From: Paralithodes platypus
Taxonomy: Eukaryota; Arthropoda; Malacostraca; Decapoda; Lithodidae
NCBI GenBank assembly: GCA_032716605.1
Contig: CM064569.1
Coordinates: forward strand, 12,865,493-12,929,492
DNA length: 64,000 bases
Direction of reading: 5' to 3'
Shown here: piece by piece, positions 51,955 through 63,080 of the stretch
How positions within the stretch are numbered: the stretch's first letter is position 1
Layout: every line of letters starts with the position of its first letter
Translations under genes and position numbers: made by a program
Notes under the pieces: model-generated
What the model saw: the letters and a program-made list of their open reading frames with translations, nothing else
What the model was told of the DNA's origin: nothing
Database searches by the model: none

Positions 51955-52822
51955 CAGTTTCCTCCACGCATTCAGGATGTTCTGTAGTCGACAGGGATTT
52001 CCCCAGATCATATTAAGTGACAATGCCAGCACATTTGTTGGGGCCTCTGGGTACTTATCGGACATTTGTAATCACCCTAAAGTTCAGTCCCACCTTGGCA
52101 GTGTTCAATGTGAGTGGCGGTTTATCCTGGCTAGGGCGCCGTGGTTCGGCGCTATATGGGAAAGGGCCATCGGCATTGTCAAGGCGGGGTTGAAGAAGGT
52201 GTTGGGACGTGCCTTAATTTCCTTAGAGGAATTGGAAGAATTGGAAATTGAGGCCACTATCAATGATCGTCCCTTATATTTTGCTTCCGGCGACCTAGGG
52301 GATCTTACCCCAATAACACCCTCTGTGTTGGTGCGGGGTCATCGGTTGCGGGATCTTCCTGATGATAATGAAGTGGAGGATGGCTTAGAAGATCCAGACT
52401 ACATAAATAAAGATGTCATTTCAGCCAGATATCAATATATTCGCAAACTGTCGAAAGATATCTGGTGACGCTGGTCTAATGAGTATCTGGTGACCCTCAG
52501 AGAGGCGCATAAGTGTAAGCTGAGACCAATAAATGGTCGGTGGCCAGGTATCGGTGATGTCGTCATCATCCATGATGAGGGTCCACGCGCTTTTTGGAAG
52601 TTGGGCCGTATTGTCGAGTTATTACCCGGTCAAGACGGAGAAGTCCGAGTCGCTAGAGTCCGGACGAAGACGGGAACATATACGCGGCCGACTGTCCGTC
52701 TGTACCCTCTTGAAGGGGACATTGAGTGCAAAGAGGACTCCTCGGAGACGCCTGGAGACATTCCCACAGTGGCTACCTCGACTGATCAACCGGTCGACGT
52801 ACCCAGTGGACGTCCTAGTTGA
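51955..52822 (+). pseudogene. BEL3 integrase C-terminal half
   Basis: The BEL3 frame resumes right after the CAGT duplication, with a Ser-Phe-Leu-His junction. It continues RQGFPQIILSDNASTF (second catalytic Asp), EWRFILARAPWFGAIWERA (Glu) and NDRPLYFAS. The BEL C-terminal region RWSNEYLVTLREAHK, GDVVIIHDEGPRAFWKLGRI and RLYPLEGD follows. One in-frame TGA at 52466-52468; end at 52822. Homologous to BEL1 22911-22003. Confidence 0.92.
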
Positions 52823-52915
52823 CAGGCGGCTCAAGCCTCCTCCCAATCATGGCGAAGTAAAATAGCCTCCGGGCTTTTGTAGATACTGTATTATATAAAC
52901 CTGGTGGCGGAAATG

Positions 52916-54009
52916 TGTCCAAACTCTGATATGGACACTTGGACAGTCTTACTTTAACACCTTACGAGCGGCCTATGCGGTTTATTTATATGTACCGCCC
53001 AGCGGGGTGTTTTTAGCCAAAATAGGGCTGTTTACGTGATCATTTTCATGCCTAAATAAGACCCAGAACGTAAAACAAGTACCTATCCCTGAAAGGGCAT
53101 AAACAGGGCTTTCGAATGACACCATAACGATCCTTTTATGATGGCTAGTTTTCTTGCAATAACCGTGCAACGCGAGTGCAAAAAGCATGTAATTAGCCAC
53201 TTTCCCGATACAATTCCTTATATAGCGAGTGAGAGAGGGAGGAGGGAGCTGGGATTCGTGTCAGTATGTTCGCCGCGGTGGTCTGGAGCAGTCATACGCT
53301 CGCTACTCTCCTGCCACCACTTGTCTCTCTCTCTCAACAACATTACGTGCTGAAATTGCCACTCGAGTTATGTCGAGCGCCGCCACAGAGTCCAGCTTTA
53401 TTTAACTCGACTTATGTGGTGAGCCGCTAATTAAGGGTTAAGTATTACATTAATTTTTTTAGTATTAAGTTTGTGGGATCAATAATTATATAGAATAATT
53501 AAAAGGTTAATAATTATGTTCTATATTGGATATTGGGTAATCTATCATTCCTATGAACTTAGGTAATTATAATTGGGAGGGAAAATAAATCCCTACCTAT
53601 TTGCGCATGCGTGATAGCGGCGCACCTCCCGTGAAATGTGAGGGCCCCGCGCTCACTCTCTACCTAGCCGCCACCACAACCAGACCGTCTGCCTACTCTC
53701 GTGTTTTCACCTCACCTTTCGCCCCATTAGTGATAGTACTTAGCTCATCAATTCTCCATCTATCCATACTAATCCATAGATCATTAATCATCATTCCCAT
53801 CAATCATCAAGTATAGTGGCCCCTTCTTTATTCATCAACTCTATCCTATTCGCTAACACTCCCGTTTCCCACACACCATCTTGTAACAACGCCATGGCTC
53901 AACAGGTCAACTAGGCCCTACAGCACTAGTTCCAGTATTCAGGTGATATAAACGATTGTATGGTATTTTTATACAGTCCACTATATAATCCTAATTACGA
54001 ATATCCATA
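52916..54009 (+). repeat. BEL3 3' LTR with inserted MITE
   Basis: Matches the 5' LTR (36162-36764) plus a 484-bp MITE insertion and an 8-bp duplication (cttggaca). A purine-rich ggtggcggaaatg precedes it. It ends gaatatccata, then the CTGCC duplication. Confidence 0.92.
52954..53441 (+). mobile_element. piggyBac-like MITE, family A, copy 3
   Basis: TTAA at 52954-52957 and 53438-53441; the insert is 480 bp. The empty site is in the BEL3 5' LTR. It is nearly identical to copies 1 and 2. Confidence 0.94.
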
Positions 54010-54014
54010 CTGCC

Positions 54015-54516
54015 GGATATGACAGATAGGTATAGTTGATTCACTATATATATGCCATTGAATAAATACGAGTGTAAAGTAACCTGTGCTCTTATTGTGT
54101 GAATGCTGCCTTAGTGTAAGAAGTTATAGCAAGATTCATAAAGCTAGATGTGACCCTGTTGAGCATATTCTATCTCCCTATATCCTATTACAGGATTGTT
54201 GACGAGATAATACTAAATCGAGTTGAAATACCAACCCGACATTTCACTAAGAGTACATTTATATATTCTGTTTTGGTTGTTGACCTGTTATTTAAAACCG
54301 GGAGCTGCGGGGAGACTCTTAAGAGTTCCCCCGGCGGACTGCGGGAAGACTCTTAAGAGCAGAGCTGTTGAACGCGTACCAAAACCGCGCGTTTATAGCC
54401 AGGCGGCTGAAAATTGGTGTGGGTATAGTACTACATGTCAACTCTCGACACCACCCCGCCAAACGCTCGCCCCGCACTCCTGCAAGCACCACCGCGCCAG
54501 TAACCAAGCACTAGTC
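54015..54516 (+). other. Region upstream of the piggyBac gene
   Basis: Contains a direct repeat, gcgggRagactcttaagag, at about 54306-54320 and 54340-54360, each with the palindrome CTCTTAAGAG and hence a TTAA. Possibly near the piggyBac element's left end, but I could not identify the matching terminal repeat. No other gene seen. Confidence 0.5.
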
Positions 54517-57500
54517 ATGGAGCCCACACGTCCCTCACGCTCGCTCCCTGATGACACAACCAGCCCTCCTTCTGGTGGTGTTAGCCGCCGTGGAAGGCAG
54601 AGGGTGGCTGCTAAAGACCCTAGCTACCAGTACGACACGCCCTACAGCTCGGAGGACGAAACACCAGCACCCAAAGCACGAAAAACACGTGCAAGCACGG
54701 CAAAGGTACAGAGGTCATTGGTATTTCGGGACACTGCCACCACGACCCAGGCCACTGCAACAACCACTACCACCACCACTGCCACCACTGCCACCCCTGC
54801 CACCGGTACCAGCGACGCAGGAGGCCGCCCTAGGGCTGCAGAACCTGCGGGGGAAGGAAAAATTAAAGGCACGGGCGTAGGGAAGAGAACCCGTACGCCA
54901 GCCACAGTGACCCTACCACCACCACCACCACCAGCCCCCCCTGACCCGGCTGCCCCTGCTGCCCCTGCCGTCCCTGCTGCACCTGCTGCCCCTGCCGCCC
55001 CTGCTGCCCCTGCCCAAGGAAAAGGGAAGGGGAGGGGGAAAGGGAGAGGGAAAGCGACTGCTGGCCCTGCTGGCCCTGGTGTCCCTGCCGGCCCTGCTGC
55101 CCCTGCTGCCCCTGCCGCCCCTGCCGCCCCTGCCCAAGGAACAGAGAGAAGGGCGACAGGCACCACCATCATTTTGCCTGCCTCCAGGGCCACAAGACCA
55201 CGCACCACTGCTGCCTCTGCCGCCGCCCCTGCCACCGCCACTGCTGTCCCTGTACATAAGACTCCCGCACGTGCTAAAGCGACCCGGAAAACTCTAACAC
55301 CATCAAAGTATGCCGCCCTGCTGTTTGATGGTGATTCGCAGGGCATTGGCAGCCCGGGTTTCGACGACGAAGCCCTAGCACGGGACCAAGGGTGTGGGGA
55401 TTTGGGAGTGGACAGTGGGAGTGAGTCCGACGTCGGTGACGAGAATGAGGAAGGGCATCGTCTGTCAAGTGAAGAGGAGGGTGATGATGATGCAGTGCTG
55501 TATCGCGACCATGGAAGCGATATTTCAGACGCTGAAGGAGACGCAGACGACATTCCGATACCTTGGCTGCCTTCGTTTGATTGGTCTGACGGGGTCAATT
55601 TTGTACCTGACGTGCCCCTGTTCAATCCTGGGACGTCAGGAACAACTGACGACTGGCCCTGTGACGATCAAGCGAACGAAAGCGACTTCTTCCTCGCTTT
55701 TTTCGATATGGAGGTAATGACGTACATCGTTGCCCAAACAAACGCCTACTACAGGTGGGTGTTTGGCAGATTGGACGTCATTTCACCAAAAGCGAGAATA
55801 CGAGGCTGAGTGGATACGACTGTGGAAGAATTTATGACGTTTTTTGCCTTGTTGTTCCTCATGCCTCTGATCAAGAAGCATGTGTTGCAACACTATTGGA
55901 AGCACGACCCTCTCATCGCCACCCCAACTTTCAATAAGTTCATGACTCGTGACAGATTTTTGTTGCTGCTAAGATTTATGCACTTTGCAGACAACGACAA
56001 TCCTAACAGGATTGACAGGATATGGAAAGTTCGGGATGTGTTCACCATGTTGTTGGAGAGGTATAGGAAATACTTTTACCCCTTCCTTAATTTGGTGATT
56101 GATGAGTCGCTCGTGCTCTTCAAAGGACGTCTTGTTTTCAAGCAGTATATCCCCTTGAAAAGGCATAGGTTCGGAATCAAGCTCTTCGTTTTGTGTGACT
56201 GTGAAACTGGAATAGTGCTTGACATGATCGTGTATACAGGCACTGACATTGACATACCGAAAGCCGCTGCCAATGACCCCATGGGCATGTCAGGTGCCAT
56301 CGTCAGGAAAATGTTGGCACCTTACCTGGGCAAAGGCCACATCATCTACACTGACAACTGGTATACTTCTCCTGCTCTCTGCCAGTTTCTTCATGACAAC
56401 CAAACGGGGTCATGTGGGACTGTCAGAAAGACAAGAAAGTTTATGCCTAAGTTCACCGGTAATGTCATTCCTCTTACAGATGCCTTCTCCAGTGACACAC
56501 CTTCAGAAGACGACCTGGCCCAGGAACACCGCGAGAGGCATGTGCGAAGAAGGCGACGAAAGGGGCAGAAATACAAGCAGCTCGAGAAGTGTGGGAAAGT
56601 GATAGCCCTGAAGTGGAAGGATAAACGAGACGTCCACCTGCTTTCCACCATCCACACAGGTGCCCAGGTGGATTCTGGCAAAATCCACTGCCGAACCAGG
56701 AAGACCATCTACAAGCCTGACATGGTAGTGGACTATACCAAGAACATGCGCCTGGTGGACAAGTCTGACTGTCAGCTGTCAGGTGTTGAGTGTCTGAGGA
56801 AGACTGTGAAGTGGGATCACAAGCACTTCCTCCACCTAGTTGATATCACGATGCTCAACGCCTACAACTTGTGGTTGGTGAAGAAGGATATGTCCCCAAA
56901 CCAGAAGCTGTAAATTCCGGGAGTTCGTCTACAACGTCTCATACCAACTCCTGGAGAAGTATGGCACCACCACTCACAGACGTATGGCATGGCGTGGGGA
57001 TCACGTTCCTGACCGAGTCCAGGTGGGTGTCCAAAGACACTACCTAACCAACACCGAGCTGATTGGCACTCGTCACAGGCAGGTGCAGTGCACCGTCTGC
57101 AACTCCAGTGTCAGGAAACCCATGTCACCAAAAGAGTCACCTCAATGTGCGCCGAGTGCAAATGTGACGTTAACCACTCCGTTAGAACCGCATGGCTTGT
57201 CCTACAGTGACTCGCTAGGATCGCCAGGACAGTGGATGTGGCTACAGTTTGTGTATTGTTGTGTGCTTTATTTCATATGAAAGCTCGTGTCATGGGCAGT
57301 CCAGAAAGGCTCTTTGTTTTCACCCATGTCAAGGCTTTATATATTTAATTGTAAAGTATATGTTTTATCCTTAACTAGTAATGATAGGATCAGAGAGAGA
57401 GAGAGAGTAGAACAGAGTGAGAGGGGACGTGTAGTGTTTTGCTATACTCGATGACGTCATAGCTGGCTGGCCTCGTGGGGATTGGTTGAGGGAGTTCTTT

Positions 57501-59010
57501 ACCATGCTTGGTGACGAAATGTTTTGCTAGCTGCTTTGGTAGTGGTTAGAGGACTTGTTACCGCTTTTTTCCCACGCGGCTCGACCTAGTGCTAGTATAT
57601 ATACAGGTCCCTCGCCACTCTCTCCCTCACATCTGGTTTCTAGAACGCATCCCTCTTTATCCTTTGATACCTGTCTCCCGCTCTGCACCTGAGAATCTTT
57701 TCCTCTGCCTATCTCTCTCATTTTACATATCTTTCACCACCTTTTATTAATATTATACCCCCTCTGGTTAACTCTGCAAAATCAGCTTCATGCTGGCCAG
57801 TTGTAAGTTTAAGAACCTATGTATGTTTAGTTAAGATAAGTTGATCACGAAGCATTGGTTGGCATTCATATTAGTACCGCTTCTATTATTAGTGTTCTGC
57901 TGGATTAGATAATGCTAGACTAGGGGTCTGATATTATAAGGTATTGTTTCCTATGAGTGCTGGCTTTAGGTAAAAGCTGCACGACATGCCTGGGAACTGG
58001 AGTTGATTGGGTAAATTCTAGTCTGTGTGCCATTGAGAGTAGAGCATGCACGAATGAGGGCTTTTTGCCTATACCATTCTGCACTGTTCTAAGCTCGGTT
58101 GTTTTTCTTTGAGGTACGCCAGGAGAACGCTTAATACTTCGGTATTAAGATTTCTCAAGAGAGCTACCCTTTCCTATAACGTAATATTTGACGCACAGAC
58201 TTGAGATTTGCACTAGGCTATGCGGCATGCCATGCGCACCAGTATCTCGTATTATTGACTCTAGCTAGACTTTTTCAGTCATAGTAGACATTAAGTATAT
58301 TAACCCAATTACTCTTTTTATGCATACCCATTTATGATTACACAAGCATTTCGCAGCCTAGTTTGATGTATTGAGACACAAACGACTTAGGCTCTTTTTG
58401 TTGAGAGGAATACTGCATTGTTGTGGCGATCATTATTATTGTTGTGTTAGGATATTCTTGGCTCCGACGGCATTATATATTCTGCCTTTTTGTGTGCATA
58501 GCCTGCACGAGCATTGTTCCGCTGCCTGCCTTTTTGGGTTCCATTTCCGATACGAGCATCTTTATAGCATCTAACATTTAAAGAAGATTCCTTGTTGGTG
58601 TTGAAAGACTTTAGTGCACTTTCTTTCAAGCAGGAGTGCCTGACATTTATTGATTAAAGAAATGTAAGCTGTAACTTCTCTTACCACCTTACTTTGCATA
58701 CCATAACCAAGCACCTTCGGTTATAGGTAGTAATAGACTGTTTTCACATAACATTAAGCCTAGAGTAGACGCACATTTATTGAGAGTTTGATAGCCTATT
58801 ATTGCATATAGAACTCGGAGAGTATTTGTGTTCTTTGTTCACTGGGAATATACATCAGAGGTTGGATCTAGCGCTTTCCGTTGTAGCATTTATGCCATTA
58901 CTAGTCCTATGAATAAGAGCCCTGATATATTTAAACCTCAGTCGTAACACAAAGTTGCACTCTGCTTGGGAGACTGCTTCAGGGACTACCACACCTTCAA
59001 GAATTACTGA
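54517..59010 (+). pseudogene. piggyBac-type transposase (PGBD4-like), interrupted
   Basis: ATG 54517 (MEPTRPSRSLPDD). The N-terminal half is basic, then Thr-, Pro/Ala- and Gly/Lys-rich low complexity (about residues 85-250), then acidic (about 290-370). The DDE_Tnp_1_7 domain starts near 55690 (FFDMEVMTYIVAQTNAYYR). Between 55757 and 55810 the frame shifts and returns, leaving a TGA at 55807. The catalytic Asp residues are all present: VIDESLVLFKGR (56097), IIYTDNWYTS (56344), and DYTKNMRLVDKSDCQL (56731-56778). A frameshift at 56910 precedes KFREFVYNVSYQLLEKYG and the C-terminal Cys-rich domain (VQCTVCNSS..CAECK). A solo LTR splits this domain; it ends after the LTR with LCLGDCFRDYHTF and TGA 59008. 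Confidence 0.9.
57163..58949 (+). mobile_element. Solo LTR of the Gmr1-type gypsy family, copy 2
   Basis: 1787 bp, ends TGTGACG and GTCGTAACA, 4-bp duplication CAAA (57159-57162, 58950-58953). Removing the LTR and one CAAA joins the transposase codons for CAEC to the KVALCLGDC codons in one frame. Internal similarity to 42526-44302 is clear but weaker than between the two LTRs of that element, so it is an older subfamily member. Confidence 0.9.
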
Positions 59011-59013
59011 GTG

Positions 59014-59101
59014 TCGCCCCCTGCCCTGCCCTGCCCTGGACTCGCCCCCTGCCCTGCCCTGCCCTAGACTCGCCCCCTGCCCTGCCCTGCCCTGGACTCG
59101 C
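59014..59101 (+). repeat. 28-bp GC-rich tandem repeat, 3 units
   Basis: Unit ctcgccccctgccctgcc followed by ctgccctgga, three copies, starting 4 bp after the transposase stop. Probably within the piggyBac 3' UTR. Confidence 0.9.
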
Positions 59102-59426
59102 GCCCTACCTTACCTGACCAAACCTAATTGATCACGCTACCTCATAATGTAACATATATATTATATAATGTATAAGTTCCAAAGATGTCCCTGTGATATA
59201 GCTTTTACATTATATAATTGTATGTTTCATTATTTAGTTTATAAGTTTCAAAGATTTACATGTAATATGCCTTTTTTGTTTAGTATATCAATATATATGT
59301 TTGTTATTAGCCTAAGTAATGTGTATATAATTATTTTCATACCTCAAATGAATTGTACAAAAATAAATATGTTTCAATAAATCCTGTCAAACCTAAGATA
59401 ATAAAATCAAACAATAAAGAAAAAAA

Positions 59427-59530
59427 ACAAAAACAGGGTCATGTCATTGTATTCTTACAATATGATATATTCTATGAATATTTCATATTGTTTGAATACA
59501 ATGGCATGATCTTGTAAACAATTTTTGTTA
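59427..59530. repeat. Imperfect hairpin (MITE-like)
   Basis: The left arm catgtcattgtattc..acaatatga pairs with the right arm tcatattgt..gaatacaatggcatg around a loop near 59466-59482. The outer aacaaaaa is mirrored by tttttgtt. About 40-bp arms; family unknown. Confidence 0.6.
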
Positions 59531-59569
59531 TCAAAAATGTTCTAGACAGTATAAAACCTTCCCCATAAC

Positions 59570-59647
59570 CCACCTCTGGATTCAATCCCACTACCCTACC
59601 ACACTTTGAGTTTTCCAGTCTGCGACCTTACCAACCATGCCACAGGA
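59570..59647 (-). other. Diverged tRNA-like segment (SINE head?)
   Basis: On the minus strand, TGGCATGGTTGGTAAGG resembles an A-box region, and GGATTGAATCC, 60 bp on, a decayed B-box. It is too degenerate to be a tRNA gene; an old tRNA-derived SINE unrelated to the Ser-like family is possible. Confidence 0.3.
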
Positions 59648-60456
59648 GCTCATACCAAATATCACTCAAAACTTAGTGCCTACAATCGAAATGACAATAT
59701 ACAAAAAAAAAATGAATTATCCCACCAATTTACGTTTGTAAATTTATGGGATTATCAATTATATCATGCAAAGGTTTATAAAAGTTTGTCTCTGTCAAGA
59801 ATTAGTAATTATATAACTTTATTCTGTCAAAAATTGCCCAAACACTCAGCAAAATTGCCCCTTTCAGTGTAACTCCACTCATTTTCACACGGTCAAGCGG
59901 TCACGGAGTGACCCTTGCCGCTCCTTGATGCTCCAGACACACCAGCTCTGTCTGGGAACAAAATTTGTATAAATACAATAATGCATAAAATACTCTTCAC
60001 AAATACATTTGTATTGTATAATATTGTAAATAAAAATGAATAATAACTGTGTGGGTGTCGAAAATTGCTCAACCAGCTTTCTTATGTCTCGCCTACGCGC
60101 GTATATTGAATTATACATAGTCATGACTGTCATACAAATACTTGCAGTAGGTCTCGAATATACATTTAGATTGCATATTACTTGGAAATAAATAAATATA
60201 AGTTTCTCTGGTGGCAATCTACGCTTTCGCAAGTGTAAGGAGACACCAGTCTATATTTAGGTCTCTATCACAAAAGGCAATCTGCCTGTGTTTACTGACC
60301 ACCCTCGTTGCTGGTCTATAATATAGTACTTTATTTACAGTCAATGGCCTACATGTTTCTGTGGTACTTCACATGTCTAAAATGCAATGTCTGCTTGCAT
60401 AAAAATGCAATTCTGAAGTCCATTTATACGTACGACATACGCATGTCTCAGTTTCT

Positions 60457-60690
60457 CTCTCTCTCTCTCCATTCCTGACTCATGTTATTGTAGACCTCTT
60501 GGTGGCAACGAACACCAGACACCTGGTAGACAAGGTTCAAAATACCAAGACATCCATACGCCTCGGGCGCCTCCACAATTATCACAAAGCTGGCTATCTA
60601 TCTAGAGATCTCCCTGCCTGCCTTCCCTCTCTCCACGACTCACTCACTCCCTGCATGCCTCCCTCCCACCCACCCACCCCCACCCACCCT
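60457..60690. repeat. (CT)n tract and CCCA/CCTCCC low-complexity runs
   Basis: A CT run at about 60455-60470 and C-rich ccctcccacccacccaccccc-type sequence at 60655-60690. No gene in between. Confidence 0.8.
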
Positions 60691-60710
60691 TTCAGGCTTC
60701 CGTCTGCTAG

Positions 60711-61290
60711 AAACTCCTTGATAATGTGCGTAAATATCGCATGAATTGGTCTATATGCGGTATATATTTTGATATATGGCACGTCTACATACGTACAAGT
60801 CTGTATTATAGCATGACAGTGCTCTAAGTACAAGATATAAGTGATATTTATGGCGTAACACACCTTCTCCCCCTTTCATTCCCAGCACAACTCACTCACA
60901 CCTTGGTTCACGCATAGAAACTCATTGATAATGTGCGTAAATATCACATGAATTGGTCTATATGCGGTATATATTTTTATATATGGCACGTCTACATATG
61001 TACAAATCTGTATTATAGCATGACAGTGCTCTAAGTACAAGATATAAGTGATATGTATGGCGTAAACCACACTCTCAGCTCATAAATTGCCGCCAAACCT
61101 CCAACACATCTTCATTCCCGCCTAAAAATTATCTTACAATTCCCTTATATATTGCAATTTTTGGTCACTATGAGGCATATTCATTGTTATATGGGTGGCC
61201 TACACACGTATACATACTCTACATAGCCTAAAAGGGCTAAAAAAAAGGAGATATACGTGATAATACGCGGTAACCCACCCCCTCCTCCCT
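60711..61290. repeat. Direct repeats with a ~207-bp period
   Basis: About 150 bp starting aaactccttgataatgtgcg (60711) recurs at about 60918 with few changes, ending tatggcgtaa both times. A third, much more diverged copy runs from about 61150 to 61290 (cacacgtatacatac, gatatacgtgataatacgcgg). Linkers between units are C-rich. Confidence 0.85.
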
Positions 61291-61299
61291 CTCCTTCTA

Positions 61300-61756
61300 T
61301 CCCCTGGGCGCGTGAAAATTCGGCAGGGAAATCTCGCCGCTCGATGACAATCTAGCCGCGCGGTGCCATTCGCTCCACATTTTTCAACTACGGACCGTTC
61401 CCCCACCCCCCCCCCCAGACATTTTTGGGGGGTCAAATATATATGGGCCGATGCACGCAAACATTCCCTACACGATGATGTACTTTTTATCGAAATTGGC
61501 AATGGGTCCCAAAATCATCATAGGTGCGCACAGTATCACCCTGTAGAAAACCCCCTGTGCGCACGTCTTAGGTTAACACGAGTAGTTTATTTGAAGATTA
61601 ATTTTCACCTGCTGGCCTCTCTTAATAGTCCCGTTTCCTATTTTCTTGGCTGCCGTTGCTTCTCTTCAGTATGTTTTTTGTTCTTTGTGTGGATTAAATC
61701 CTTCACCGTTGTATCTGCACCCTGCTGGAAGGATTCAGTAGCTTACATATCAATGA
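61300..61756. other. Gene-free stretch
   Basis: Includes a C-run (61391-61415). No domain could be recognised in the ORF at 61363-61812, which ends in microsatellite Ile codons. Confidence 0.6.
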
Positions 61757-61808
61757 TAATAATAATAATAATAGTAGTAATAATAATAATAATAATAATA
61801 ATAGTAAA
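61757..61808. repeat. (AAT)n microsatellite
   Basis: ATA/AAT repeats with two AGT interruptions. Confidence 0.95.
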
Positions 61809-63080
61809 GTAGACGTGCCATTTTGCCCAAAATCAAAACGGCATACCCAACTCTGCGATGGGTCACCATCATCACTACTAGTCACTATCACCATAACTAT
61901 CTTTCACTACTACTACTCTCACCATCATCACTACTACTCTCATCATCACTACTACTATCATCATCACTATTACTTTCATCATCACTACAACTTTCACCAT
62001 CATCACTACTACTCACCATCATCACTAATACTGTCAACATCGTTACTACCATCATCACTACTGTCATAATTTTCACTACAACTATCATCATTACTTGTCA
62101 CAATCATCACTACTATTATGACCATCATCACTACTACTAGTACTGTCACCATCATAATTATCTACTACTGTCATCATCATCACTACCATCATCAATACTG
62201 TCATATTCATCACTACAACTACAACCATCATCACTACTATTATCCACATCATCACTACTATCACCATTATCCCCACTATTACTACCATCACTTCTAATGT
62301 CAACTAAACTAACTTAACTTAACCTAGCAAATGCGGAGCTAGTTGTTTTTCCCCCCAGAACGATGGCGTTCTGTGTGTTGCACCACTATGGGACACACAC
62401 ACACAGGACGCCATCATCATTGATGGGGGGAGGGGGCAGGGGGGGGAACCAAATTTTGGACCTAAAATCATAACTATTGCACAAATTAAAAAATAATAAT
62501 AATAATTACCGTCGCATTCACGCACCGAAGGTTCGTGTGAAGTTTGGTGAAAATCCGTCGAACGGTCTAGGAAGAGTTATCGGACAGACAGACATTTTGG
62601 CCGGCATGTACCACTATACGGGGGGCGATACCACTCTGCTTACGCAGAGTTGATAAAGTAGACGTGCCGTTTCGCCCAAAATCAAAACGGCATACCAACT
62701 CTGCGATGGGTCATCATCATCACTACTAGTCACTATCACCATTACTATAAATAGCACTACTATTATTATAATCATCACTACTACTCTCACCATCATCACT
62801 AATATTACCACCATCATCACTACTACTACCATCATCACTACTACTACCATCATCACTACAATTGTCACATTCTAATGTCAACTAAACTAACTTAACCTAC
62901 CATCACCGCTACTGTCATCATTATCACTACAAATATCATCATTACTTGTCACCATCTTCACTACTATTATGACCATCATCACTACTACTAGTACTATCAC
63001 CATCATCTGTCATCATCACTATAACTACAACCTTCATCACTACTATTATCACCATCATCACTACTATTACCATTGTTATG
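61809..63080. repeat. 849-bp satellite unit with CAT/CAC/TAC arrays
   Basis: The head sequence gtagacgtgcc..cccaaaatcaaaacgg..ctctgcgatggg starts at 61809, 62658 and 63759. Each is followed by catcatcac-type trinucleotide arrays in partly conserved order; for example 'tattatgaccatcatcac' is at 62114 and 62964, again 850 bp apart. The first unit also holds 62306-62656, with 'gtgtgaagtttggtgaaaatccgtcgaacgg' and 'acagacagacattttgg', a block I associate with ends of invertebrate TEs. ORFs here are artefacts of the trinucleotide repeat. Confidence 0.85.

Larger units (their letters stand above)
36162..54009 (+). mobile_element. BEL3: complete BEL/Pao element with nested insertions
   Basis: LTRs at 36162-36764 and 52916-54009, with a perfect 5-bp duplication CTGCC (36157-36161, 54010-54014). 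Internal order: SGNH hydrolase ORF, triple leader repeat, gag, protease, RT, RNase H, integrase. A Ty3/gypsy element (42526-51954) splits the integrase, and MITE-A3 sits in the 3' LTR. Without these the element is about 7.9 kb. Confidence 0.93.
59102..60456. other. Gene-free stretch
   Basis: AT-rich DNA with duplicated 'atgtataagttccaaagat' style blocks (59168 and 59240), a hairpin and a weak tRNA-like segment (listed separately). No ORF with a recognisable domain. Confidence 0.55.

Noticed and set aside
54642..55625. 327-residue minus-strand ORF, Ala/Gly-rich
   Set aside because: Antisense shadow of the Pro/Ala-rich part of the piggyBac transposase; low complexity only.
61703..62303. Several ORFs of Ser/Asp/Tyr/His/Val repeats
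   Set aside because: Products of trinucleotide microsatellites read in several frames on both strands.
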